Shown here one piece after another: positions 34,898-45,884 of a DNA stretch of 64,000 nt. How positions within the stretch are numbered: the first letter of the stretch is position 1; each line of letters starts with the position of its first letter. The stretch lies in contig JAZGTN010000037.1 in NCBI GenBank assembly GCA_037783415.1, positions 186,001 to 250,000 on the forward strand. The letters are read 5' to 3'. The notes beneath the pieces are model-generated. The model worked only from the letters and a program-made list of their open reading frames with translations. It was not told where the DNA came from and searched no databases. The DNA is from Leptasterias polaris (Eukaryota; Echinodermata; Asteroidea; Forcipulatida; Asteriidae). A program made the position numbers and the translations under genes.

Positions 34898-37039
34898 CTA
34901 TCGGTTTTTCCATTTTGAGAACATTCTGCTGTAATTGTGCTCCTTGTGAATCTTTGGCCCATCATAGTTATACGATGAGTTAGTGTCCTGTGACTTTGGA
35001 TTTAGTTGGCCAGGTTGATACAAATTTTTTTTAGCATAGTAAGTGTGATATCGTTCAGCTCGACACTGTGCTCGTCGCTTTTTGTAGATCTTTCCCATAA
35101 CACGTTTTTTGTGATATTGTTGTTTTTTGTCCATTGCATCGAGGGCTTTTGCAGCGGGTGATCCAGCAGTAATGGGGCAATGAGTTGCCTCACACTTTTT
35201 GATAATAGAGTTTGCATGTTGGTTGTTCACCAGATGGATGGCGCTGTGATCTCTTGAAGCTCCGTTCCTTGAAAAGGTTAGTGTTCCTTTTGGATTTGTC
35301 ATGGCGTAGGCATGATTCATGGATTCAGACTTCTGGGAACTTGTTCTGTACTTGGTTCTCTCTATCGCTTCGTCTCCTATGCGTTTTTCCAAAATTGTTT
35401 TAAAGATTTCCTCATCTTTAGATGTTAAAATAAATCTGCCGCGGACATAGCGAGAGAGGTATGGGTACTTGTATTTACCGTTGCAAACATGAGAATTTTG
35501 TTTGCATTTCTCATGGTCTCCCATGTAGCAGTTCGGAATTGCATCAATCGCCTTTGCAGCCAGTCTTTTCATGCTTGCTGTGTCATTTCCGCATTTAATG
35601 GAAATATGGTGTGCCTCAGCCTGTGCTCTGTGACTCACGTCATCAGCAAATCGGTCCTGTACTCTGTTTCGGTCTCTTGCACTGTTCCCAGGGAACATGT
35701 CACTGCTAAAGTTTGCTCGGCTGACTGCCGCACAAAGCGAGCGGTTCAAGTGGGATGGGTCCAGCAGACTTTCCATTTCCTTTCCCGTTCTTCTTCTCAT
35801 GACAGAATTCATTCCTTTTGCTAGACAGCCGTCAGCGTCTGTTGTTATTCTATCCACAAGAACTGGTTCCGTGCACTCCAAAAGTTTAGTCGCACATCGA
35901 ACACCCCCTTCTCTCTCATCTCCCATATTGAAATGCGCTGGACGAGTAGCTGTGCACTTGTCGCCGTGCTTAGCGGATGTGCATTGTTGACCGAATGATG
36001 ATGGTGACATTTCACCACTTTTACAAAGCTTGTTTTCTTGATGGTACATTATAACAAACTTTGAAGTAGTTGCGTTCTCGCACACGGTGTCTCTTGTCTG
36101 TGTTGCAGGAACAAATGGGTTTTTTTTCCTACAGTTGCGCAGGGGATTATTATACTGCCTGTCCATTTCAACTGCAATTGGACTTTCTCGTTCAAAGCCT
36201 TGGAGCTCACGGATGTCTTTCACTAGTTTCCTCTTGTCTGCCATGTCTCTGATATTTTCATTTTTGATAATTTCACCACATTTGTTCGAAATTTTTTGCA
36301 GCCCACTAGTGGATGGTACAGCTGTGTCCATTGATGTCAAGAGCCTCCTCGCACCTGCGGTTGCAATGCCAGTGTTCTGCAGGCCAACTTGGAAAGACAT
36401 GTTTGGGGTTGCAGTGCGTCGTCCCCGCTTCCTACCCTCGTTAGCTATCTCACTGTAAAGTTTTGTCTTTTGTGTTTTAAAACCACACTTTTTGCAGGAC
36501 ATTACCTCTGAGACGGCTAAACCTCTACGCTCTTCTGCCTCAGCCAATAGTTTAGGTTGACCATCACACTTAGGATGTGTTTGTTGATGATCAAGTACAG
36601 CTTGTGCACCCAGCTTTAAAGCTGAGTTGATGTCTACAAAACGATAACCTCCTCCTTGGTGATCAGTTCCTCTCTTGGGCAGTGGCTGGCCACATTTGTT
36701 GGCTATTGGGATCACTCCCTTGAGCTGGATCTTGTCAACTGGAGCCATTTCTACAACTTTTGGGCGAAGGAGCATCACATTTCTGCGGTTGTCTTGTTCC
36801 ATCTGTGCTGCAATGTGGCAGAAATCTCCTCGCTCTGTATTTGGGGCGGCTAAACTCAACTGCTGATGGGTTGGCCTGACATACCGTGGTGTAGGTATAC
36901 TTTGAGTTTCACTGCCTTTGTCTTGTAGTGAATTAAATTTATTTTTCGGCTTGAACCAAGTTTTTTGCATCTTGAAAATGCCGCGTCTAGCTCTACCCAT
37001 TTTTATGGCAATGGATTTGTTACAAACATTGAATGGCAT
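34898..37039 (-). CDS. Mutator-like transposase, intact, 713 residues
   Basis: One uninterrupted frame from ATG (37039) to stop. The start could also be the second ATG (residue 14, MGRARRG), which gives a basic N-terminus. Residues about 180-260 have a CKKCG knuckle and QVGLQNTGIATAGARRLL, and about 290-300 have VEMDRQYNNP. TTDAD is at 400-404, CYMGDHEKCKQNSHVC at 504-519 and SQKSESMNHAY at 569-579. These match the invertebrate family annotated as Mutator-like transposase domain (Pfam PF20700, from memory). Likely catalytic acids are D293, D401 and E572 (inference). The very basic C-terminus may bind DNA. It should cut and move this element and the transposase-less units at 17841-23902. No introns and no frameshift, so it may still be active. 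Confidence 0.85.
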   Translation of the reverse strand: MPFNVCNKSIAIKMGRARRGIFKMQKTWFKPKNKFNSLQDKGSETQSIPTPRYVRPTHQQLSLAAPNTERGDFCHIAAQMEQDNRRNVMLLRPKVVEMAPVDKIQLKGVIPIANKCGQPLPKRGTDHQGGGYRFVDINSALKLGAQAVLDHQQTHPKCDGQPKLLAEAEERRGLAVSEVMSCKKCGFKTQKTKLYSEIANEGRKRGRRTATPNMSFQVGLQNTGIATAGARRLLTSMDTAVPSTSGLQKISNKCGEIIKNENIRDMADKRKLVKDIRELQGFERESPIAVEMDRQYNNPLRNCRKKNPFVPATQTRDTVCENATTSKFVIMYHQENKLCKSGEMSPSSFGQQCTSAKHGDKCTATRPAHFNMGDEREGGVRCATKLLECTEPVLVDRITTDADGCLAKGMNSVMRRRTGKEMESLLDPSHLNRSLCAAVSRANFSSDMFPGNSARDRNRVQDRFADDVSHRAQAEAHHISIKCGNDTASMKRLAAKAIDAIPNCYMGDHEKCKQNSHVCNGKYKYPYLSRYVRGRFILTSKDEEIFKTILEKRIGDEAIERTKYRTSSQKSESMNHAYAMTNPKGTLTFSRNGASRDHSAIHLVNNQHANSIIKKCEATHCPITAGSPAAKALDAMDKKQQYHKKRVMGKIYKKRRAQCRAERYHTYYAKKNLYQPGQLNPKSQDTNSSYNYDGPKIHKEHNYSRMFSKWKNR

Positions 37040-37099
37040 CCATCATAAGTGATCTCACATTAGTTGTGGTCTAAAGCAAAAATACTTTTAGAGTTCTCC

Positions 37100-37172
37100 C
37101 GATGCACAAGCTAGCGTATCAGGGCCGACACTACGCTGAACGCACAAATTTCGGCCGATATGCCAAAATATA

Positions 37173-37204
<32 letters not shown>

Positions 37205-37952
37205 CAATTTCAGATAAATTTCACAAAAATTCATCAAGATAAAACCATTGCCAATGCTCCATATTGGACAGTAGGACCTGTGAAAAGGCCCCCATCCCAG
37301 GGGAATTGTCTAAGATAATAGCCATCTGTTTCTGGATAGAGTTATAACTTGTCCCCATCAACCAGAAACAATCATAATGGTTTGGCCTTTTTCAACATGC
37401 CCCGCCCACGCCCCGCCCACCCTTTCCCCTTTTACCCTGTTCCAGAGGTAGAATAAAATTTGAAAGGGCAGTTAAATGTACAAAAAGTGACCTATGTGTT
37501 TTCTAAATTTTATAAAGCTCCCCATTTTAGACTAATATGAATGCATGGTTAGAAAAATTTAAGGGAAAGCAAAATGTGCCCCCCCCCCCCCCCCGGCCAG
37601 CCCCCTTCCATTTTTACAGCTTGTTCATGCCAATTAACCCCTTCTTAATGATTAATTAAATAACTTGTAAGGTTTTTATGATCCTGTGATAAAAAAGAGA
37701 CATGTTAATAACTTTTTGAGTGAGGACTTGGATATAACTTCTGACTTGTCCTTAGAATGTACACAGTGTGTCGTGCAGGTTTTTCTTCTCGCATTGCTTA
37801 GAGTACATGTAAATGCTCCAACATGTTTGACCTTGTTGTAGACGAACGCAATAACATTTCACTTTTTTTTTTCCAGATATCAAGTCAGTGACTTATTCTC
37901 AACAATTTAAGCATAATTTTTTAACCATAAAGAATAATTAAGTGCCCTTATA
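37100..37952 (-). other. Transposase upstream flank shared with the tandem array
   Basis: On the minus strand, 37952 to about 37382 matches array positions 18321 to about 18905, including the GGGTGGGCGGGGCGTGGGCG phrase. About 37100-37380 is specific to the full element. It includes an (AT)n/poly-T tract and probably the transposase promoter. Confidence 0.75.
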
Positions 37953-38432
37953 GGGTGCACCACACTAAATAAGCCAGAATTAATGCGCCAAGCTACTTAT
38001 CATAATTTGTAAACCCACAACTTATTTTTAATTATAACGTTTTGGGGGTCATGCAATTAATAGATTGTGTAAATATAAAAATCTATCACAACCTGGGGGT
38101 TCTGTGCTTCAACTTTTGAGGAGACTTGATAAATTTAGGCGTTAAAGTTGGCCCTATTTGACCGGGGAAGTGGAGAAGTGCTTCACGAAAACTGGCAGCA
38201 AGTCGGTTTTGGAAAAAAAAAAAAAATCGTGTTTTTTTCTTCTGGGGTAGTTAGCAAAAATTCCAAACGGCTGACCTGCCAAAAATTGAAAAGAATTCTG
38301 AAGTTTAGTTGTCCGGAAATATGTCTGATTGGTTTTCAAGAGGCTGAGAGACTTACACGATTTTTTGAGTATTTTTGAATAATTATCATTTAGCATTGGT
38401 TCCTATGGGAGATCATTTAGAGGGGTGCGCCC
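37953..38432 (-). mobile_element. 480-bp direct repeat, copy F
   Basis: Appears identical to copy E over all 480 bp. Inner flank TTATA, outer flank TCCG. Confidence 0.9.
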
Positions 38433-38455
38433 TCCGGGTTCTATTTCTATGGTAC

Positions 38456-39300
38456 GTACGAAGACTCTCTGAATCAAGGCGGTCGGCCTGACGGCGTAAT
38501 ACGCAATGCGGGTGACTCACGCACAGTAGTACGGGCGTCGTGCGGTGTGATACACACATTACGCACAGTGCTAGTGTACAGTACATGGGGATTGTATAGG
38601 CTACGGGTTGGTTTTACGGTGTCTTTTTCGAAGTGAAAACTGCGACCGCCTTGAGCAAAGCTATATAGGGGACTGCTGTGGGTTGAGACGCATACCCACT
38701 CACTGAGGTATTTCCAACCTTTTTTTGAATGGTTTAAATCGGCTGTTGAAACAAAGGGTGTTGTCAAGCAGCTATTGACAAATTAGAGGGGGCATAATAC
38801 TTGAAAATTTAGGAGGAGGGCATAAGCGACCTCTACAAAGTATCTCCATATCTGAAGGTATGATACATTATTCAAATGCTGCACACTGTCGTTGGTTTAA
38901 TGGTGTTTTGTCCACCAAAAGGCGCAGAGTTCTGCGTTAAGTAGCGCCCTCTAGTGGTAATAAGTAATTCTAAAACTCCCGGCGGGTCAGAATTGACCCG
39001 GATCCTGGCTCCATCCCAGGGACGTGACCCATTTCTTGGTCAGGCTGGAACGGAATCTCAGATTCTGCGTCAGTATCCCTTATTCTGGGTCACTTTGACA
39101 TATATTCTGGGTCAAAGTTACCAATAAATGGGTCAGTCCCCCTCCTGGGGCCAAGAACCTATGTCATGATCTCAGCAATAAATTATGGCGTACTCAGCAA
39201 TCCGGGTGACGTAGCCGGGCATTTTAGCACACTGTGGTTGCGGTCTAAGTAGTCTGGCTCGCTCGGATAACCGTGTGGCCAAAACGACAGACAAGTGTGG
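38456..39300. other. No gene seen; diffuse GGGTCA-rich repeat
   Basis: At 38980-39150 phrases of the GGGTCA(N)TTGAC type resemble 49680-49850, a diffuse dispersed repeat. Confidence 0.4.
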
Positions 39301-39485
39301 TGTGTTTTTATTTGGATGAAGAACAACTCGACGGGCCTTTGGACAACTCTATGGGACAACCCGTGTCAAATTGAGCAGAGGATAACAAGTTCAGGAGTCG
39401 AAGGGTAATTTACAAAGTATTGTTTGAATATTTAGCATTTTACACTACAGGCCTTGTGCTATGGGAGTTTATTAAGTAGGATAAC
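39301..39485. repeat. Dispersed repeat, relative of 6888-7092
   Basis: Shares GTGTTTTTATTTGGA, AACTCGACGGGCC and the TTGAGCAGAGGATAA phrase with the copy at 6888. Its last part resembles the end of the 480-bp repeat. Confidence 0.45.
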
Positions 39486-40914
39486 ACCCCTAAAAACGAA
39501 TCATGATGCGTTCAGTGCTCGCAGACAGCTAGCAAGAAGAAGGGGTAGTTAAAAATACACGTTGCCAGTGCCGCAACACGACTCAGAACGGCACTAAAAC
39601 TGGGCTACTTTCGCTTGCTGTGCGCGGGTATGGCATGACGTAATGCTACCGTATTTGGTCATCCGGATGGCCGAGTACGCCGGCTGGCTGAGATCATTAC
39701 ACCAGTCAATCTAACTTGGGATTTTTAGAGTGCAATGTGCAAGTATTGAGCCTATTTGTAAGTTAAAGTGCGCGGTTTTTGTGTTTTCCTCACACGCGTA
39801 TAAATTTAAACGCGTGAACCAACGGATGGGCCAATGAGCAACCTTCCTCTAGCAGAGGCTTCGTGAGGGCGCCCTACTCAAATTACATCATGGCGGGATT
39901 TGCACAGCATATCATGGGCAATATCGGTTATAAAAAAAAATATCTGGACTATTGATACTGGTTGTTTAGTTTAAAATTGGTAATCTTTGAGGTTAAAATT
40001 CAACCTTTTTTTAAATAAATGCCTTGAAATACTATTTCAATGAGACTGTACCCAAAGGAAACTTAAGCTTAGTTTAACTTAAGTTGGGTTTACTGCCATG
40101 TTACCAGGAATCACACCGAAGTTTAAAATTGATATTATAAAACATTGTTACAAGCGAGCCCCTTTAAAGTAATTTAGTTTTAGAGAAAGAGGTAATTTTC
40201 ACCCCCAAATTTGAATCTGAGAAAGGCTTCAGGCATGAAGCTCTTTTCATGCATCTGAAAGCACACGATTATATGCAAGCAACAAGGGTATTTTGTTCTC
40301 TCATTATTTGGCTTGCAACTTCAATGACCAACTGTTAACAAGTTTGTTATTTGATGCTTATGTTGGGATACACCAAGTGTGGATGCTGGTCTTTCACAGT
40401 TACAAACAAAGTATACTCTGGCTTTAAGGCTATGTATTTTAAACCTATTTATCCTAACGAAATGAGACAAATAACGACACAATAACAATTCACATTGATT
40501 CAAGTTAACGTCACTTCTGTTAAACACCGACTGTTCAAATCTGATGTATGAAGTCGAGGTGTATAATGTTCATCAGTTTTGTAATCATTGGGATACCGTG
40601 ATATGCATACCGTGTCAATGGGATCAAAACTGTGTTCACAATATGATTGTGCCATGTACTAAGAATGCTGTAGCTAAACCATGGGACCTCTATACAATGC
40701 TACAACGCACAGTCATTGAGCCCTCAACGAGCCCTCAACGAGTGATCCATCAAAGTTCTTTTCATCTATTCATTTAATCTAAAACCCGCCCAAGGCGGCA
40801 CGAGAAAAGGCCAACAGTAACAAATCTCAATATTTACTCAGAAGACTGTTACCTACTTTGCAAAATGTGTGTGATCAGCTCATAGTTATTATTTTCTTAA
40901 ACCGATATTTTCTT
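39486..40914. other. No gene seen
   Basis: AT-rich, with no splice-flanked coding segment that I can identify. Confidence 0.45.
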
Positions 40915-41270
40915 AAAGGTATGGTGGAGCTAAGCTGTAGACATTGTTCGTGTTTTGTACGATCTACTATAAACCATTACACATGAAATAACAAACCAGT
41001 GAACATTTTGGGCTTAATCAGTTGAGTGAGTCAGGAGAAAGTAGTGAAAAACCATGCGCAATTTTCAGCATTGTGACAACCGATATCAGCTCTTGCGTGT
41101 TTCTTGTACAGGTTTTTGCATACAGTTTTCTCGAATATGACTACATTTCATATGGTAAGATCTCACAGGAAAAACAAGTTCTAGAATGAACTTCATAATC
41201 AGTAAGCTTTCAGGCTGCAAACAGCGATGTTTTTATCCTAACCAATCTGTTAAATTTCCTAATTTATGGG
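40915..41270 (+). repeat. Dispersed repeat, copy 1 (ATGAAATAACAA family)
   Basis: Shares ACATGAAATAACAA, AAAAACCATGC, TTTCTCGAATATGACT and AACTTCATAATCAGTAA in order with 45470-45790. Confidence 0.7.
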
Positions 41271-41354
41271 ATGATATTCAAAAATAAATTTAAAAAAATC
41301 CCTTTTTTGTTACCATCAACAACACACACACACAATTTTGTGCCGATAAACGTT

Positions 41355-41622
41355 TGTTTGGTTGGTTTATGTTGGGTTGTTTGTTTGTTTGTTTGTTGGG
41401 TTGTTTGTTGGGTTGTTGGGTTGTTTGTTTGTTTGTTTGTTTGTTTTGTTTTGTTTGTTTGTTTGTTTGTTTGTTTGTTTGTTTGTTTGTTTGTTTGTTT
41501 GTTTGTTTGTTGGGTGGGTTGGGTGGGTTGGGTGGGTTGTGTGTTTGTTTGTTTGTTTGTTTGTTTGTTTGTTTGTTTGTTGGGTTGTTTGTTGGTGTGT
41601 TTGTTTGTTTGTTTGTTGCATA
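41355..41622 (+). repeat. (GTTT)n microsatellite with GGGTT interruptions
   Basis: Long GTTT tract. The CLFV/NKQT open frames on both strands result from it. Confidence 0.95.
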
Positions 41623-42970
41623 GGGATTATTCCATTGAAGATTGAAGATTGTTGTTGTTGCTGTGGGGGATTTTCTTTTTTTTGGGGGGGGGGGGGTTGA
41701 GATAACAACGGAGAAGGGTATTGTTATGTACATATTCACAAATGGCCCATTTCGGTTGCTGTGTATCAAAACTGTGATTATAGAAGTCTTAAAAATGTCA
41801 TTTTCCCGATTATAAAAAAAAGTATTTCAGACGGAAATGTTTGGAACAAACTTAAATTTCCCCCCCCCCCCCCGGAGAACTGTTATTCAACAATCCATAG
41901 ATATATATTTTTTAAAGGATGGCCTTGCAAAGAATCAATCACTTGACCTTAGTCTAATTGTTACAAAGCCCACAATTGTGTTTTTACTGTAAACATTCCT
42001 TCCTGTCAGTCATATGCAAAAAGGCAAACCATTTATCATTTCTTGGGACGAGGTACATTATTATGTGTGTATGGCTTGTTTGTAGTCCCTTCACCCTTGC
42101 TCAAAATGCCAATGGGGTTGGTGCGTTTTTGGAATGTCGTGCTGGCTCTGTGTAAAGGTACTGTACATTTACAAACACTCACACTCACACACGTAGGCCA
42201 GTGTAATACTGATTTTTTTCTTTACAGTACAGCATGTTATTGTGAATTTTAATTATAAATCACACAAGTCATGTGCACATGTAATGTTTTTACATTGTCA
42301 AAGTCAACAATAATTCGGCCGCCTGCAGAACTCCATGCCTGCTCGACCTTCACTTTCATTAGGACCGTAACAAACAGAATCAATTTGCTTTCTTTGAAAA
42401 TCTTTACGGCAAAGACAACAAAAGTTACTCACCTGCAAATCCACCTGATACTGTGAGGATAACGATAAGTACCCGAAGTGCACTTTGAACTGGATCCATG
42501 CTGACTGCTCTACTGCGGGGCTGGTGTGTTGCAAGCGTGAATCACCGGGAAACCCGTCTTATGTGCTGGAACTTTCATAAGCAAATGCCGACCGACTTCA
42601 CTTGTGAACTTGACAAACTCACGTCTGATAGATGGTAATCCTGAGACGTGACCGTCGGGATTGTATGCGGATTGACAGGACACCAGCTGAAGGGTGTAAC
42701 ATACCCAGATCAAAAAGCTGACGAAGAATACCCAAGCTATTCAGTCGGCCACTGGGTAATGGTGAGGGATAAGATTAGCTCAGAGGTGGAGCTGTGATTT
42801 TTCCGGTGCGACTGTACACACAAATAATAAGAGTCAAAAAGCAAACGGTACTATCGAAATGGTTTCTTCGCACAATTTTGGGTAATTTTATAATATTCGA
42901 AATAGCAGATAAAATTACTTGTTAAAGATTCATCGAATAATTATACGAGATAGCATTGATTGTGAGTATT

Positions 42971-43082
42971 TATTTTGTTGTTTGTTTGCTTGTTGGGTTG
43001 TTTGTTTTGTTTTGTTTGTTTGTTTGTTTGTTTGTTTGTTGGGTTGTTTGTTTGTTTGTTTGTTTGTTTGTTTGTTTGTTTT
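42971..43082 (+). repeat. (GTTT)n microsatellite
   Basis: Second GTTT tract, with one GGGTT interruption in the middle. Confidence 0.95.
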
Positions 43083-43916
43083 ACTTTCCCCTTGATAGGC
43101 CCGAACCCGACACAATACATATTGGAACCAACATTCGCCAGCATTACCCCTTGTTTTCTAAAAGAGAAAATACACTTTACAGTTATGAAAGAATACAAAC
43201 AATCTGTGAAAAGGTTCATAACATTCGTTTGCTCCGTTTATAGAAAGGGGGCTCGTGTTTTGTCAACTTTACTTTAATTATAATTCTTGACTTTGACGGA
43301 TTTCTAACGCAAACGTTTCTCAGGTTGAATGATATTGAATGACCTTTGTAATCTGAGCTATAATGGAACAACAAGTACATTGTTTCGATAATCAGTTCTG
43401 TGCTTTGTTTCTGTATGTACGGTAGGCCTACATTAGTATTTCGTTTAATAAGGCAGAAGAAACTCCGACGACGAGGAATTTAGAATGAAGTCAATGGAAA
43501 CCTGAAGCTTAAAATATTTGGTCTTGCGTTTTATACGAATAAATCCAAATCAAATCAAATCAAGCGTTTTTACCAAACCCCCTGAGGATAGTTCCGACTG
43601 CAGTTCATTTATCGACAAAATGTCGAGGAACTCAAAGACGCCATACATGCTGATTTTGATTGCCAAAACGAAACAAGCCCTTACAAAACTAACCGTTTTG
43701 GTTGTGCTGTGACCACCAAATCCGAAAAAATATATTTTTTTTAGTTCATATTGTGTTTGAAAGGTAATTCAAGTGCATTTTTTTCTTTTGACTGCTTAAT
43801 GTGTCAAGGTTCAAGATTAATAAATTCCGTTGCCTATAATTATTAAAAAAATTCAGAATTTCTGAAAAAAAAACATACGAATATATTCCAACAGAGGGCG
43901 TTGTTTGTGTTCTGGC
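43083..43916. other. No gene seen
   Basis: AT-rich, with a (CAAAT)n tail-like stretch at about 43543-43562. Confidence 0.45.
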
Positions 43917-44190
43917 TAATCTAAATAAGCTCCCCGTAGCAACCAATAATAAATGCTAAGTATTCAAAAATACTCAAAAAATGTTAATAAATTTCTCAGC
44001 CTCTTAAAAACAAATCAGATAGGCCTATAGGCTACTTCTGAATACTAAAATTCATTTTCTTTTCAAAATTTGGTAGGTTAGGCCTAGCCGTTTGGCTTTT
44101 GAGCTAGACTCATCCAAAATAAAACTCCCCTGAACGACGTAACTGGTCAGACTCCATTTTTGGAAAATGACCCCTTCAGCAAAATAGGGC
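43917..44190 (+). mobile_element. Old partial solo copy of the 480-bp repeat
   Basis: Aligns by eye with the first ~290 bp of copy A: CTAAATAAGCTCCC, TATTCAAAAATACTCAAAAAAT, TTTCTCAGCCTCTTAAAAACAA, AGCCGTTTGG and AAAATAGGGCC are in the same order with many substitutions. No internal segment follows. Confidence 0.7.
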
Positions 44191-45469
44191 CATTAGAGGT
44201 CTATTGTACCCCAAATGCTCGCTCCGGGTTGAAAGTCAACAACCCAAGAGGTACACTTTTGGACAATTTTTCAACAGTTCACCCCAGTCACCCAAAAGCC
44301 AGTCACCCAAAAAGTTGTCGGCTTACATTAACATTGCTCTGTGCACGAGTTTCTCTTTATTAAGGGTTGTGCACCCTGCAATTGCTAGTCATCATTCACT
44401 CGTCCCTGATTTGGGTTCGAGCAAACAGCCAACGCGTTATTAACAGCGCGCCCCCAGTCGACGAAAGCCTGTTCGTCATGGCAAAGATCTCGAATGAGGG
44501 ATACACAAACATAACACAGGTTAAGTGTCAATTTAAGAATAACTTTCGAGGAGCTTGAAGAATGAATTTAAAAGATAACTGATTCATGGCTCTGAGTCAA
44601 GTTTATGGCTTTGTTTACCTTGGAATTTTTTGCTTCTGGCACCCTGTGGTACTGCACATAAATCAATGGATCGTAAGCACAAAATTCCATTGGGATCAGC
44701 TCAATTTAAACAACATTTTTAAGTTGATCAATACAAAATCTAATAAAAATCTCAAGGTCATTTATTGTTTATTTTGGTAATATATCGGGACGAAAATAGT
44801 TGAAAAGTATTTTTATTATTCAAGTGTTACAACCGAAGACAGTGCAGCATTTTTTTACATTGAGCCGAAGTAATGGTTTCGAAAAGGGCAACAGCTCAGG
44901 TCGTCATCATTGAATAAACTGGTTAGCAAAAATGACGCCATTGTCGAATCTAAATCACTCGAGGTTAAAAAGAGCGTGTTAAAAAGAGAAGCTCCATAGT
45001 TTGAATCACAAGCAAAGACTTCATTTTCATATTTCAGTTAAGTTGCATATCATGGAACAATGATTGTCAATATCATTTTCACAACCCCCCCCCCCCCCCC
45101 CCTCCCAACTGTCCAATTGACCCAATTCACCTGACGTCATCACCATTACGATAAACCTTGGTTACGCCATTTTGGTAGTCAGGTTCCAGAAGTAAGCCGG
45201 GTCAAAATCATCCATCGGCTGCGGCTTGATTGTCATGGGAACCATTGTTGAAACATATGGGAGCACATAGTAACCTCCTTATCACAGCCACCAGCAACAG
45301 CCGCAGCTAGCAATGTGTGTGTTCTAGGCTACGCGCGAGTTGTGAGGAGGACCCGCATCTTCACATGCAAATTGAATCCCAAAAGGGCAGACAGTATTTG
45401 ACGTCAGCGCAACGGGTCTGAGAGTTCGGGGACGATCTGACTCTCCCAATATAGTGCAGTATTGATAGA

Positions 45470-45790
45470 GCTGACAAAATAGTCACATACACTATTCATG
45501 TTTTGTGTAATCAACCATATACATGAAATAACAAGCCTGTGAAAATTTGGGATTAATCCGTTGTTTGAGTCCGGAGAAGTGAAAAACCATGCACAATTTT
45601 CATCGTTGTAATTACCGAAATCAGCTGCAGTGTTTTTGGGTGGTTTTTTAAGATTTTCAAATACAACTTTCTCGAATATGACTTCATTTCAGAGGGAAAT
45701 ATTTCACAGAAAAAATGGTTTAGTATCAACTTCATAATCAGTAATTTTTCAGACTAAAAATAAACAATGATGTTTTTTGTCCATACCGAT
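45470..45790 (+). repeat. Dispersed repeat, copy 2 (ATGAAATAACAA family)
   Basis: Diverged copy of 40915-41270. Confidence 0.7.
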
Positions 45791-45811
45791 CTTGTATAAC
45801 TTATATTAAAT

Positions 45812-45884
45812 ACCTTTCAATACGTCCCATTTTGATCGGTTGTTAAATTTTAACAACCGATCAAAATGGGACGTATTGAAAGGT
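45812..45884. repeat. 73-bp perfect palindrome
   Basis: Two 36-base arms are exact reverse complements separated by a single T (45848). The left arm starts ACCTTTCAATACGTCCC. Confidence 0.95.

Larger units (their letters stand above)
33832..38432 (-). mobile_element. 4,601-bp transposon with 480-bp direct repeats and a Mutator-like transposase
   Basis: TCCG occurs at 33828-33831 and 38433-38436, a 4-bp target duplication confirmed by the uninterrupted site in the neighbouring element copy. The ends are GGGTGCACC and GGTGCGCCC. The element consists of a direct repeat (33832-34311), an internal region of 3,641 bp (34312-37952) with one long open frame on the minus strand, and a second direct repeat (37953-38432). 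The two direct repeats appear identical by eye, so insertion is recent. They differ from array copies A-D at scattered positions. Inner flanks of both repeats are TATA. The direct-repeat layout is like an LTR element, but there is no reverse transcriptase, primer site or TG..CA end. Confidence 0.9.
33456..38455. mobile_element. Inverted-repeat element, copy 2, split by the 4.6 kb transposon
   Basis: The left part (33456-33831) matches copy 1, with a ~65-bp internal replacement (33548-33632). The right terminus resumes at 38433-38455. The insertion lies inside its right inverted repeat, which gives an exact empty-site comparison. Confidence 0.8.

Noticed and set aside
34898..36866. Several plus-strand open frames of 60-123 codons
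   Set aside because: Shadows of the transposase gene on the opposite strand.
33832..38432. LTR retrotransposon
   Set aside because: No reverse transcriptase, integrase, primer-binding site or TG..CA ends; the only long frame is a transposase-like protein.
41271..41769. Long open frames on both strands rich in CLFV or NKQT
   Set aside because: Entirely explained by the (GTTT)n microsatellite.
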